DNA of 64,000 nt, taken from Bordetella genomosp. 8. GTDB taxonomy: Bacteria > Pseudomonadota > Gammaproteobacteria > Burkholderiales > Burkholderiaceae_B. Made by a program: the position numbers and the translations under genes. Positions 28,161 through 36,798 of this stretch are shown here, in pieces. The stretch is taken from contig NZ_CP021108.1 of NCBI RefSeq assembly GCF_002119685.1, positions 4,712,001 through 4,776,000 on the forward strand. Reading direction: 5' to 3'. Numbering within the stretch: position 1 is the first letter of the stretch; each line of letters opens with the position of its first letter. Below the pieces are notes generated by a model that searched no databases, was not told the DNA's origin, and was given only the letters and a program-made list of their open reading frames with translations.

Positions 28161-29696
28161 TCAGTGCGCGGCGGCGGAAGCCGTCCAGGTGCCCGCCGCG
28201 GACACCTGTTTCGTCAGCGCCTCCAGCGACAGATCACCGACGCTGCCGATCGTGGGCTCCATGCCCAGTGTCGATTGCAGCCTGCCGCTGGCGCTCTGCA
28301 ACTGCGACAAGGACTGATAGCGGCGCAACAGGCTGACGATGGCGACGGTGTCGTTGGAAACCTGTTCCAGCTTGCTTTGCGCCTGTGCGGCGGCGCGGTT
28401 CTTCACATACTCCGCGATCTGTGCATCCGCCCGCCAGATCTCATCGGCGCGCGTGTACTGCTGCAGCGCCGACTCGTACTGCAGGCGCGACAGGTAAACC
28501 TTGGCCAGCACCGCCATCTGCGTGGCGATGCGCCGTTGGTCGGCCAGCTTCACGCCCGCATCCGCCAGCTTCTTTTGCGAGGGCGCGGATAGCAGATTGA
28601 AAACATTCCAGGACAATTGCAGACCGGTCTCGTTCCAGGTCTTGTTGATCAGATAGCTGTCGGTATCGTGCCGCACGCCGTAGTTGAAGGAAAGGTTCGG
28701 GAACAGCTTCAACAGGGTGCGCCAGGTTTCCTCGGCTGCGATGCGGCTGGCGTAGTGCTGCTCGCGAATGTCGGCATTCTGGCTCAGGGCCAGTTCCTCC
28801 ATGCGCTTGACCGGCATGTCGCGCAGAGCGCTATCGATAGGCTCGCGCGGCTCCAGCACGCGGAAGTCCTGATCGAATGGTGCGTTGATAAGCTGCGCAA
28901 GCTCGATATGGCCGGCGTCCAGCTCCATCTGGATGCTTTCCAGCAGATTGAGGTTTTCCAGCAACTGGCGTTGATAGCGCAATGCATCGATCGGCGATCT
29001 CAGGCGTTCGGCCTCGGCTTTTTGCGCATCCTGCAGCGCCTGTTCGGCGACGGCGATGGCCTGCCCCACCCGGTCGTGCAGCATCTGCGCGCTGACCGTG
29101 CGCCAAAAGGCGACCTGGACGTCCTGCACCAGTACGTGCATGGCCTTGCGGCGGCGCTCCGCGGCGATCAGCACGCGGTCCGCCTGCTGTTTGGCCTCGA
29201 TGTAGCCAAGACCAAAGTCGAGCAGGTTCCACGTCAGGCCCAGATCGTAGGTCTTGTGCGTGCGGGCACTGGAGATGTAGGGATGGCTCAGCGACGGTTC
29301 GCCCGTGACCGAATCGACGCTGCGGGTGATCAGGTCATTATTGCGGTGGCTGTAGCCGGCCTGGGCCATCAGCTTGGGCAACATGTCCCAGCTCGCGGCG
29401 TCCAACTGGTCCAGCGCGAGCGCCTCTTCCATCATCTTGACGCGACGGTCCAGGTTGTACTTCAAGGCGCGCGCGATGGCCTCGTCCAGGGATAGCGGCC
29501 CCTTGATGGACTCCACGTCCTGGCTCGCGGCAGCCTTGTCGGCGGCCGTGCCGCGCGCCAACTCATCCGCCGTCAATGGGTGCAAGGCCACCGTGCCGCA
29601 ACCGGCCAGTGCCAGCGCAGCGGCAAGGAAGACAAGGTGCCGAAGCGACGAAAACGGACGGCGCGGGTGAGGGGTCGTTATCTGGGTGGGGTCCAT
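28161..29696 (-). CDS. TolC-family outer-membrane channel lipoprotein
   Basis: This is a 511-residue outer-membrane efflux protein. A lipobox LALAGC near residue 34 ends the signal peptide, so the mature N-terminus is a lipidated cysteine, as in OprM-type channels. Two OEP repeats follow, each starting with the usual LSLDEAIARALKYNLDRR-like segment, with long alpha-hairpins. The first repeat carries LGLTWNLLDFGLGYIEAKQQ and the second LQLSWNVFNLLSAPSQKKLA. The ATG at 29696 was chosen; an in-frame GTG five codons upstream is possible, and neither has a good ribosome binding site. It is the first gene of the locus and would form the exit channel for the giant protein. Confidence 0.92.
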   Translation of the reverse strand: MDPTQITTPHPRRPFSSLRHLVFLAAALALAGCGTVALHPLTADELARGTAADKAAASQDVESIKGPLSLDEAIARALKYNLDRRVKMMEEALALDQLDAASWDMLPKLMAQAGYSHRNNDLITRSVDSVTGEPSLSHPYISSARTHKTYDLGLTWNLLDFGLGYIEAKQQADRVLIAAERRRKAMHVLVQDVQVAFWRTVSAQMLHDRVGQAIAVAEQALQDAQKAEAERLRSPIDALRYQRQLLENLNLLESIQMELDAGHIELAQLINAPFDQDFRVLEPREPIDSALRDMPVKRMEELALSQNADIREQHYASRIAAEETWRTLLKLFPNLSFNYGVRHDTDSYLINKTWNETGLQLSWNVFNLLSAPSQKKLADAGVKLADQRRIATQMAVLAKVYLSRLQYESALQQYTRADEIWRADAQIAEYVKNRAAAQAQSKLEQVSNDTVAIVSLLRRYQSLSQLQSASGRLQSTLGMEPTIGSVGDLSLEALTKQVSAAGTWTASAAAH

Positions 29697-29859
29697 GGCG
29701 CTGCGTGGCACACAAAGCGCGGGCCCATGCCCCGGAATGGGACATCTTCAGCACCGCGACTGTTACAAAACGTGTAGGCCCATTTTAGGTTCGCCTATGG
29801 GATCGAAATGGAGAAGTAAGGTCGGTAATGCCCGCCAATCCTCGTAAGGGGACGCTTCT

Positions 29860-29873
29860 CCGGGAAAACCCGG
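29860..29873. promoter_or_regulatory. Dyad ccgggaaaacccgg upstream of the D-amino-acid operon
   Basis: Five-base arms CCGGG/CCCGG surround AAAA. A related, inverted TTTCCCGG lies at 29918-29925. With the 21-base inverted repeat between them they form a symmetrical cluster in front of the PLP-lyase gene and are plausible binding sites for the RpiR-family regulator encoded downstream. Confidence 0.4.
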
Positions 29874-29891
29874 CTGGCGCGCTGTAAATAA

Positions 29892-29912
29892 TTTTCAGGA
29901 TAATCCTGAAAA
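29892..29912. promoter_or_regulatory. Perfect inverted repeat, probable operator
   Basis: Nine-base arms TTTTCAGGA and TCCTGAAAA flank TAA. It lies 42 bases upstream of the PLP-lyase ATG in the 257-base divergent region shared with the TolC-like gene, which is otherwise free of recognisable genes. A further half copy, ATTTTCAGA, is at 29931. It may control the operon, the secretion locus or both. Confidence 0.6.
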
Positions 29913-29953
29913 CCGGATTTCCCGGTAAAAATTTTCAGATTGCGACAGCCGCC

Positions 29954-31225
29954 ATGCCGGACTCCACGACTGCCTACCCTCCCCTCGACCCCGCCGGCAA
30001 AGGCCTGGGCGCCTTCCCCGCCGGCTGTACGCCGGCCCAGGCGGCGGGCCTGGGCTGGAACCTGCTGGCCGAGGATGTCAGCCTGCCCGCCGCCGTCCTG
30101 TACGAATCGCGCGTCCGCCACAACCTGGCGTGGATGCAGGAGTTCATGCGCGCCTATCAGGTCCAGCTGGCGCCCCACGGCAAGACGACGATGAGCCCCG
30201 CCCTGTTCCATCGGCAGCTGGAAGGCGGCGCCTGGGGGATCACGCTGGCGACGGCGCCGCAGGTGAATGCCGCCTACCGCTATGGCGTGCGCCGCATCCT
30301 GATGGCCAACCAGCTGGTGGGCCGCGCCAATATGGCATTGATCGCGGAACTGCTGCGCGACCCGGGTTTCGAATTCTGCTGCCTGGTCGATGACCCGGCC
30401 AATATCGCGCAACTGGGCAAGTACTTCGCCGAGCAGGGGCGCGTACTGCGGGTGCTGGTCGAATTGGGCGTGCCGGGCGGGCGTACCGGCGTGCGCGACG
30501 ACGCGGCGTTGCAGCGCGTGACCGACGAAATCGCGCGCTGGCCCCAGTCGCTGGCGCTGGCGGGCATCGAGATCTACGAAGGCGTGCTGTCCGACGAAGG
30601 CAAGATACGCGACTTCCTGCGCCGCGCGGCCGATACGCTGCGCGCCCTGCAGGCCGCGGGCAAGCTGGCGCCCCAGGGCGCGGCCATCCTGACCGGCGCG
30701 GGTTCGGCCTGGTTCGACGTGGTGGCGCAGGAATTCTCCGGCCTGGATATCGGCCGCGCGCTGGACATCGTGCTGCGGCCTGGCTGCTATCTGAGCCACG
30801 ACGTCGGGATCTATCGCGGCGCGGCCGAACGGATCGGCCGGGAAAACGACGTGGCACGCGGCATGGCGCCGGGCTTGATGCCCGCCTTGCAAGTCTGGGC
30901 CTATGTGCAATCGCTGCCCGAACCGGGCCGCGCGATCATCGGCATGGGCAAGCGCGACGCGGCCTTCGATGCCGGCCTGCCGGTACCGGCGCGCCATTAC
31001 CGGCCCGGCGCCCAGGCGCCGGCCGCCGCCACGGCGGGATGGGAAGTCACCGCGATGATGGACCAGCACGCCTTCATGCGCATCGCCGACGGCGACGACA
31101 TCCAGGTGGGCGACATGATCGGCTTTGATATTTCGCACCCCTGCCTGACTTTCGACAAATGGAAGCAGGTGCTGCTGGTGGACGACGACTACCGGGTCGT
31201 CGATATCGCGCAGACATTCTTCTGA
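29954..31225 (+). CDS. PLP-dependent D-serine dehydratase/D-threonine aldolase-type enzyme
   Basis: This is a 423-residue fold-type III PLP enzyme (alanine-racemase-like N-terminal barrel plus DSD/DTA C-terminal domain). The PLP lysine is K77 in APHGKTT. The C-terminal metal site reads DISHPCLTFDKW, giving H395 and C397, a His-x-Cys pair. Eukaryotic-type D-serine dehydratase uses His and Cys for zinc, whereas D-threonine aldolase uses His and Asp, so a dehydratase or deaminase activity on D-serine-like substrates is favoured; this is an inference. The ATG lies 41 bases after a perfect inverted repeat. It heads an operon with an Opp-type importer, a D-aminoacylase and RidA, and would convert released D-amino acids into keto acids. 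Confidence 0.87.
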   Translation: MPDSTTAYPPLDPAGKGLGAFPAGCTPAQAAGLGWNLLAEDVSLPAAVLYESRVRHNLAWMQEFMRAYQVQLAPHGKTTMSPALFHRQLEGGAWGITLATAPQVNAAYRYGVRRILMANQLVGRANMALIAELLRDPGFEFCCLVDDPANIAQLGKYFAEQGRVLRVLVELGVPGGRTGVRDDAALQRVTDEIARWPQSLALAGIEIYEGVLSDEGKIRDFLRRAADTLRALQAAGKLAPQGAAILTGAGSAWFDVVAQEFSGLDIGRALDIVLRPGCYLSHDVGIYRGAAERIGRENDVARGMAPGLMPALQVWAYVQSLPEPGRAIIGMGKRDAAFDAGLPVPARHYRPGAQAPAAATAGWEVTAMMDQHAFMRIADGDDIQVGDMIGFDISHPCLTFDKWKQVLLVDDDYRVVDIAQTFF

Positions 31226-31317
31226 TCGAACGCGCGTCCACACCGAACGCATTTCCCTGTCGCACACGCAGTTTCCGTCCGGCGGCGACTCCGCCTAGAA
31301 CTTCTGGAGCACACTCG

Positions 31318-32874
31318 ATGAACGCAATGGTCTCCCGTCGCCGCGACGGGTTGAAAACGCTGCTGCTGGCCGCCGCGCTGGGCGTAGCGGCCCTGGGCGC
31401 GCCCGCCCATGCGGCGCCCGTCAAGGGCGGCACGATTTCCGTCGCCACCATCGGCGAACCGCCCACCCTGGACCCCATGGCCAGCACGGCGGACCTGGTC
31501 GGCATCATCAGCCAGCACATCTACGAAACGCTGTACACCTTCGACGCCAAGTGGAACGTGACGCCGCTGCTGGCGCAGGCGCTGCCCACCGTCAGCGCCG
31601 ACGGCCTGACCGTGACCATCCCCATCCGCACCGACGTCAGCTTCCATGACGGCAGCAAGATGACGGTCGACGACGTGATCGCCTCGCTGCAGCGCTGGAC
31701 CACGACGGCGTCGCGCGGCAAGGCGACCGCGCCGCTGCTCAAGGCCATCGAAGCGGCCGACGATCACACGGTGCGCATCACGCTGACCCAGCCTTACGCC
31801 CCGTTGACCGCCCTGCTGGCCATGAACAATGCCGCCGCGGCCATCATGCCCAAGAGCAAGATCGCGCCCACCATCACCGAATACATCGGCACCGGTCCCT
31901 ATATGGTGAAGGCGCGCGTGCCCGATCAATACCTGCAACTGGTGCGCTTCCCCGGCTACAAGTCGCGCGGCGGCCAGCCGGACGGCTATGGCGGCGCGCG
32001 CGAGCAGAACCTGGACGAAATCCGCTTCGTGCCGGTGCCCAATGCCAATACGCGCCTGGAAAGCGCCGTGGCCGGCCAGTACGACTACGTCGACTCCATC
32101 GCCGTGGAATCGGCCGGCAAGCTGAAATCCGGGCAATCGCAGGCCGTGCTGCTCAAGCCTTTCGGCTGGCCGCGCCTGGTGATGAACACCAAGCAGGGCA
32201 TCATGTCCAACCTCAAGATGCGCCAGGCCGTGCAGATGGCGCTGAACGAGGAAGACATGCTGGCCGCCGCCTTCGGCAGCACCGACTACTACACGGTGGA
32301 CGGCGCCATGTATCCCAAGGGCTATCCCTGGTACACCGATCGCGGCACCCAGGCCTACAACAAGGGCGATGCCGAAGGCGCCAAGAAGCTGATCGCGGCC
32401 GCCGGCATCCCCGACCGCGCCATCCGCATCCTGACCAGCCAGCAGTACGAATTCCACTACAAGATGGCACTGGTCGCCGCCGAGTACCTGAAGCAGGCCG
32501 GCTTCAAGGTGGATATGCAGGTGGTCGACTGGGCCACGCTGACGCAGCGCCGCCAGGACCCCGCCCTGTGGGACATCTTCATCACGCACAGCCCCTTCCT
32601 GCCGGAGCCCGCGCTGATCGACTTCCCGTCGAAGAACTCCCCGGGATGGTGGGACACGCCGCGCCGCAACCAGGTGCTGGACGCCTTCAACCGCGCGACC
32701 TCGCAGGACGAACGCGTAAAGCTATGGGGCGACGTGCAGCAGGCGATTTTCGATGAAGTGCCCTTCATCAAGGTCGGCGACTTCAATGCGGTCGCCGCGA
32801 AGTCTCCTGCCCTGCAAGGCGTGACGCCGGCCCCCTGGCCCTACTTCTGGAATGCCTGGAAGGCACCGAAGTAA
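31318..32874 (+). CDS. Peptide/nickel-type ABC transporter substrate-binding protein (SBP family 5)
   Basis: This is a 518-residue periplasmic binding protein (OppA/DppA/DdpA type) for an ABC importer. A signal peptide of about 34 residues ends at APAHA. The mature protein begins VKGGTISVATIGEPPTLDPM, the family hallmark, followed by EALYTF-like and ITFPIRTDVSFHDG elements and the usual Trp/Tyr-rich C-terminal lobe. GGAG nine bases before the ATG supports the start. It is followed within 25 bases by two permease and two ATPase genes, so the importer is complete. Its cargo is probably a D-amino-acid-containing peptide or an N-acyl-D-amino acid, judging from the downstream deacylase. Confidence 0.95.
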   Translation: MNAMVSRRRDGLKTLLLAAALGVAALGAPAHAAPVKGGTISVATIGEPPTLDPMASTADLVGIISQHIYETLYTFDAKWNVTPLLAQALPTVSADGLTVTIPIRTDVSFHDGSKMTVDDVIASLQRWTTTASRGKATAPLLKAIEAADDHTVRITLTQPYAPLTALLAMNNAAAAIMPKSKIAPTITEYIGTGPYMVKARVPDQYLQLVRFPGYKSRGGQPDGYGGAREQNLDEIRFVPVPNANTRLESAVAGQYDYVDSIAVESAGKLKSGQSQAVLLKPFGWPRLVMNTKQGIMSNLKMRQAVQMALNEEDMLAAAFGSTDYYTVDGAMYPKGYPWYTDRGTQAYNKGDAEGAKKLIAAAGIPDRAIRILTSQQYEFHYKMALVAAEYLKQAGFKVDMQVVDWATLTQRRQDPALWDIFITHSPFLPEPALIDFPSKNSPGWWDTPRRNQVLDAFNRATSQDERVKLWGDVQQAIFDEVPFIKVGDFNAVAAKSPALQGVTPAPWPYFWNAWKAPK

Positions 32875-32895
32875 GCCACGCATCGAGGATTGCCT

Positions 32896-33837
32896 GTGTT
32901 GTCCTATCTTTTCAATCGCCTGCTCGGCCTCATCGCCGTGATGTTCCTGGTGGCCACGATCGTCTTCGTGATCATCCGGGTCACGCCCGGCGATCCGGCC
33001 GCGGTGATGCTCGGGCCGGAGGCCAGCCAGCAGGATATCGCCGCCCTGCGCACCCGCCTGGGCCTGGACCAGCCGCTGCCGGTGCAGTATGTGACGTGGC
33101 TGGGACAACTGGCGCGCGGCGATCTGGGCCAGTCCATATTCCTGAACAAGCCGGTGCTGTCGGCCCTGGCCGACCGCGCCGAGCCGACGTTCTGGCTGAC
33201 GCTGATGTCGCTGATCATCGCCACCGTGATCGCGCTGCCGGTGGGGATACTGTCCGCCGTCAAGCGCGGAACCACGCTGGACCAGTCGGTGCTGAGTTTT
33301 TCCATGTTCACATCCAGCGTGCCCAGTTTCTGGCTGGGATTGCTGCTGATGCAGGTGTTCGCGGTGAAGCTGGGCTGGCTGCCGGTATCGGGCTATGGCG
33401 GACCGGACGCGTCCTTCGGCACGCGGCTGAGCCACCTGATCCTGCCAGCCGTGGTGCTGGGCCTGGTCAATTCGGCGCTGATCACGCGCTTCATCCGCGC
33501 CAGCATGCTGGACGTGCTGCGTGACGATTATGTGCGCACCGCGCGCGCCAAGGGCCTGCCCGAACGCAAGGTCATCATCAAGCATGCGGTGCGCAATGCC
33601 CTGATCCCGATCCTGACCGTGCTGGGCCTGACCACCGCGCTGCTGGTCAGCGGCGCCGTGGTGACGGAAACCGTGTTCGGCCTGCCCGGCGTCGGCAGCC
33701 TGGTGGTGTCGGCGGTCCTGCGCCGCGATTATCCGGTGATACAGGGCGCCCTGCTGGTGGTGGCCGCGATCTACGTGCTGATCAATCTTCTCATCGACCT
33801 GCTCTATCTGGCGGTCGACCCGCGGGTACGCTACTGA
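32896..33837 (+). CDS. ABC transporter permease (OppB/DppB type)
   Basis: This is a 313-residue inner-membrane permease with six predicted helices, the N-terminal MLSYLFNRLLGLIAVMFLVA, and the EAA-type cytoplasmic loop DYVRTARAKGLPERKVIIKH near residue 215. The GTG at 32896 was chosen because GAGGA sits about eight bases upstream; a TTG two codons earlier would be too close to it. It pairs with the next permease, whose ATG overlaps this stop by one base, so the two are made in equal amounts and form the translocation pathway of the importer. Confidence 0.95.
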   Translation: MLSYLFNRLLGLIAVMFLVATIVFVIIRVTPGDPAAVMLGPEASQQDIAALRTRLGLDQPLPVQYVTWLGQLARGDLGQSIFLNKPVLSALADRAEPTFWLTLMSLIIATVIALPVGILSAVKRGTTLDQSVLSFSMFTSSVPSFWLGLLLMQVFAVKLGWLPVSGYGGPDASFGTRLSHLILPAVVLGLVNSALITRFIRASMLDVLRDDYVRTARAKGLPERKVIIKHAVRNALIPILTVLGLTTALLVSGAVVTETVFGLPGVGSLVVSAVLRRDYPVIQGALLVVAAIYVLINLLIDLLYLAVDPRVRY

Positions 33838-34706
33838 TGTCCATGGTCCTTTCCTCGCATGCCGCCGGCGAACGCTGGCAGGTCCTGCGCCTGCTTGTCT
33901 CGCGCAAGACCGTGCTGCTGAGCCTGATCGTGCTGGTCGTGCTGGTTGGCGCGGCGCTGCTGGCGCCGCTGATCAGCCCCTACGACCCCTACAAACTGTC
34001 CATCGTCAACCGGCTCAAGCCGCCCAGCGGCGCGCACTGGTTCGGCACCGACGACTTCGGCCGCGACGTCTTCAGCCGTGTGGTCTATGGCGGCCGGCTG
34101 TCGCTGACGGTGGGATTCGCGGTGGTGATACTGTCCAGCGTGCTGGGCATCGCGCTGGGGTTGATCGCCGGCTTCTTCCGCCGCGCCGACAAGTTCGTGT
34201 CGCGGCTGATCGACGCGATGATGGCGTTTCCCGACATCCTGCTGGCCATTTCGCTGGTGGCGGCGCTGGGGCCGTCGGTGATCAACGTGGTCATCGCGCT
34301 GGGCATCGTCTACACCCCGCGCCTGGCGCGCATCGTGCGGGCATCCACCCTGGTGATCCGCGAACTGCCCTTCGTGGAAGCCGCGCGCGCCCTGGGCGTG
34401 CCGACGCGCCGCATCGTCGCCGTGCACGTGCTGCGGAACCTGGTGTCGCCCATCCTGGTGCAGGGCACCTTCATCTTCGCCTACGCCATCCTGGCCGAGG
34501 CGGGCCTGTCTTTCCTGGGGGTGGGCGTGTCGCCCGACATCCCGACCTGGGGCACGATGATCAACGCCGGCCAGCAGTACATGGGTTCGGCCGACTGGAT
34601 CATGATTTTTCCGGGCATCGCCATCGTGCTGTCGGTGCTGTCCCTGCAATTGGTGGGCGATGGTCTGCGCGATGTGCTGGACCCGCGCCTGCGCAAGGAG
34701 TTGTGA
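33837..34706 (+). CDS. ABC transporter permease (OppC/DppC type)
   Basis: This is a 289-residue inner-membrane permease, the partner of the preceding one. It has the N-terminal OppC-type extension (HWFGTDDFGRDVFSRVVYGG near residue 62), about six helices, and the EAA loop PFVEAARALGVPTRRIVAVH near residue 178, ending LDPRLRKEL. Its ATG overlaps the previous TGA by one base, and the first ATPase gene starts three bases after its stop, so the five transporter genes form one unit. Confidence 0.95.
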   Translation: MSMVLSSHAAGERWQVLRLLVSRKTVLLSLIVLVVLVGAALLAPLISPYDPYKLSIVNRLKPPSGAHWFGTDDFGRDVFSRVVYGGRLSLTVGFAVVILSSVLGIALGLIAGFFRRADKFVSRLIDAMMAFPDILLAISLVAALGPSVINVVIALGIVYTPRLARIVRASTLVIRELPFVEAARALGVPTRRIVAVHVLRNLVSPILVQGTFIFAYAILAEAGLSFLGVGVSPDIPTWGTMINAGQQYMGSADWIMIFPGIAIVLSVLSLQLVGDGLRDVLDPRLRKEL

Positions 34707-34709
34707 GCG

Positions 34710-35717
34710 ATGACGGCAAGCACACGCGACGTCGTTCTTTCGGTGGAAGGACTCAAAACCTGGTTTCACAGCCGCGACGGTATCGCCAAATCGGTGGACG
34801 GCGTGACCTTCGACCTGGCGCGCGGCGAGACGTTGGCCATCGTCGGCGAATCCGGATCGGGCAAATCGGTGACCAGCCTGTCCATCATGGGCCTGCTGCC
34901 CAAGCCGGCCGGGCGCATCGAAGCGGGCCACATCCGCTTCCGCGACCGCGCCGGCACGGAGCACGACCTGGCGACGGCATCGGCGGCGCGCATGCAGGAT
35001 ATCCGCGGCAAGGAGATCGCCATGATCTTCCAGGAGCCGATGACCAGCCTGAACCCGCTGTACACGGTGGGCGACCAGATCGCCGAAGCGGTGCTGCAGC
35101 ATGAAGGCGGCTCGCGCGCCGCGGCCCTGCGGCGCGCCCGCGAAATGCTGGAACGCGTGGAAATCCCCGCCGCCGAGCGGCGTATCGGCGAATATCCGCA
35201 CCAGATGTCGGGCGGCATGCGGCAGCGCGTGATGATCGCGCTGGCGCTGGCCTGCAACCCATCGGTGCTGATCGCCGACGAGCCCACCACGGCGCTGGAC
35301 GTGACGGTGCAGGCGCAGATACTGGACCTGCTGCGGCGCCTGCAGGAAGAACTGGGCATGAGCATCCTGTTCATCACGCACAACCTTGGCGTGGTCGCCG
35401 AGATCGCCCATCGCGTCGCGGTGATGTACGCCGGCCGGGTGGTGGAAGACGCCGACGTCTACGACCTGTTCGAGCGGCCCAGCCATCCCTATACGCGCGG
35501 GCTGCTGTCCTGCATACCCACCGACGCGCTGCTGGCCAGCGGCGAACGCCTGCGCGCGATTCCCGGCAACGTGCCCAGCGTGCTCGCCCTGCCCCCCGGC
35601 TGTACCTATGCGCCGCGCTGCGAGCTGGCCAGCGAGGCCTGCACGCGCGCGGTGCCCGACCTGACCGATGTGCGCGGCGGCCACCGCGCGCGCTGCATCA
35701 AAGTGACTCCCGCATGA
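34710..35717 (+). CDS. ABC transporter ATP-binding protein (OppD/DppD type)
   Basis: This is a 335-residue ATPase subunit that energises the importer on the cytosolic face. It has Walker A GESGSGKS near residue 49, the Q-loop [10 protein letters not shown] near residue 110, the signature MSGGMRQRV near residue 168, and Walker [12 protein letters not shown] near residue 187. The C-terminal oligopeptide-transporter domain carries [14 protein letters not shown], the cysteine-rich segment of OppD/OppF proteins. Start and stop are tightly packed with neighbours: the stop overlaps the next ATG in ATGA. Confidence 0.96.
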   Translation: MTASTRDVVLSVEGLKTWFHSRDGIAKSVDGVTFDLARGETLAIVGESGSGKSVTSLSIMGLLPKPAGRIEAGHIRFRDRAGTEHDLATASAARMQDIRGKEIAMIFQEPMTSLNPLYTVGDQIAEAVLQHEGGSRAAALRRAREMLERVEIPAAERRIGEYPHQMSGGMRQRVMIALALACNPSVLIADEPTTALDVTVQAQILDLLRRLQEELGMSILFITHNLGVVAEIAHRVAVMYAGRVVEDADVYDLFERPSHPYTRGLLSCIPTDALLASGERLRAIPGNVPSVLALPPGCTYAPRCELASEACTRAVPDLTDVRGGHRARCIKVTPA

Positions 35718-36742
35718 TGGACGCCATGACCGACGCCCCGCCCCTGGCCGCCGCCGGCAATGCCGCGCCGGCGCTCGATGCCGGCCCCCTGCTCAGCGTG
35801 CAGGACCTGCGCGTGCATTTCCCGACCTCGTCGCGCCGCGGCGCGCCTGTCGTCAAGGCGGTCGACGGCGTCAGCTTCGACGTGCGGCGCAATTCCATCG
35901 TCGGCCTGGTCGGCGAATCCGGCTCCGGCAAGACGACGACCGGCCGCGCGCTGCTGCGCCTGGTGCCCGCCACCGGCGGCAAGGTGCTGTTCGACGGCGC
36001 CGACCTGAGCCGCCTGGACGAAGCCGCCATGCTGCCCTGGCGTCGCCGCATGCAGATAGTCTTCCAGGATCCGTACGCCAGCCTGAACCCGCGCATGACC
36101 GTGGCGGAGATCCTGGGCGAAGCCCTGGACACCCACAGGCTGGCGCGCGACCGCCGCCATGAACGCATCGCCGAACTGCTCACGCGCGTCGGCCTGAACG
36201 CCGACCACGCCCGCCGCTATCCGCATGAGTTTTCCGGCGGCCAGCGCCAACGCATAGGCATCGCCCGCGCCCTGGCGGTCGAACCCGACTTCATCGTCGC
36301 CGACGAACCGGTGTCGGCCCTGGACGTTTCCGTCCAGGCCCAGGTGCTGAACCTGCTGCAGGACCTGCAGCGCGATCTGGGCCTGGCCATGCTGTTCGTC
36401 GCCCACGACCTGGCGGTGGTGAACTACCTGTGCGACGAAGTGGTGGTAATGTACCTGGGCCGGGTCATGGAAAGCGGTCCCACGCGGCGCGTCTATGCCG
36501 CCCCGCGGCACCCGTATACTCGCGCCCTGCTGTCCGCCGCCCCGGTGCCCGACCCACGCGCGCCCCGCAATCGCATCCTGCTGAAGGGAGACATCCCCAG
36601 CCCCATGGATCCGCCTTCGGGCTGCGTCTTCCGCACGCGCTGCCCGCACGCCATCGATGCCTGTGCGCAGACCGTGCCGGCGCCGCAATCCGTCGGCGAA
36701 GGCCAGCTGGTGGCATGCCTGCGGGCGGCCGAACTGGCTTGA
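35714..36742 (+). CDS. ABC transporter ATP-binding protein (OppF/DppF type)
   Basis: This is a 342-residue ATPase, the second nucleotide-binding subunit of the importer. It contains Walker [14 protein letters not shown] near residue 74, Q-loop [12 protein letters not shown] near residue 117, signature [15 protein letters not shown] near residue 175, and Walker [12 protein letters not shown]. The C-terminal Cys motif [14 protein letters not shown] completes the OppF-type tail. The ATG overlaps the preceding stop in ATGATG; the second ATG is also possible, as is a later one at residue 5. Confidence 0.96.
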   Translation: MMDAMTDAPPLAAAGNAAPALDAGPLLSVQDLRVHFPTSSRRGAPVVKAVDGVSFDVRRNSIVGLVGESGSGKTTTGRALLRLVPATGGKVLFDGADLSRLDEAAMLPWRRRMQIVFQDPYASLNPRMTVAEILGEALDTHRLARDRRHERIAELLTRVGLNADHARRYPHEFSGGQRQRIGIARALAVEPDFIVADEPVSALDVSVQAQVLNLLQDLQRDLGLAMLFVAHDLAVVNYLCDEVVVMYLGRVMESGPTRRVYAAPRHPYTRALLSAAPVPDPRAPRNRILLKGDIPSPMDPPSGCVFRTRCPHAIDACAQTVPAPQSVGEGQLVACLRAAELA

Positions 36743-36798
36743 AAACGACGCAGCCCGGCCGCGCGGCCCGACCCGTTTCCCTGTTTGCAGAACCCGCC

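Noticed and set aside
24843..28592. A 1249-codon open frame on the plus strand opposite the giant repeat gene and the adaptor gene
   Set aside because: Its translation is Arg/Gly/Ala/His-rich with no recognisable domain, it has no ribosome binding site, and it mirrors the repeat gene in a GC-rich third-position shadow frame.
16984..29696. Classical type I secretion system with RTX adhesin
   Set aside because: No ABC transporter gene and no RTX nonapeptides were found; the M50 protein replaces the expected inner-membrane component.
33831..35684. A 617-codon minus-strand frame opposite a permease and an ATPase gene
   Set aside because: It is antisense to intact Opp-type genes and is His/Gln/Arg-rich noise typical of high-GC shadow frames.
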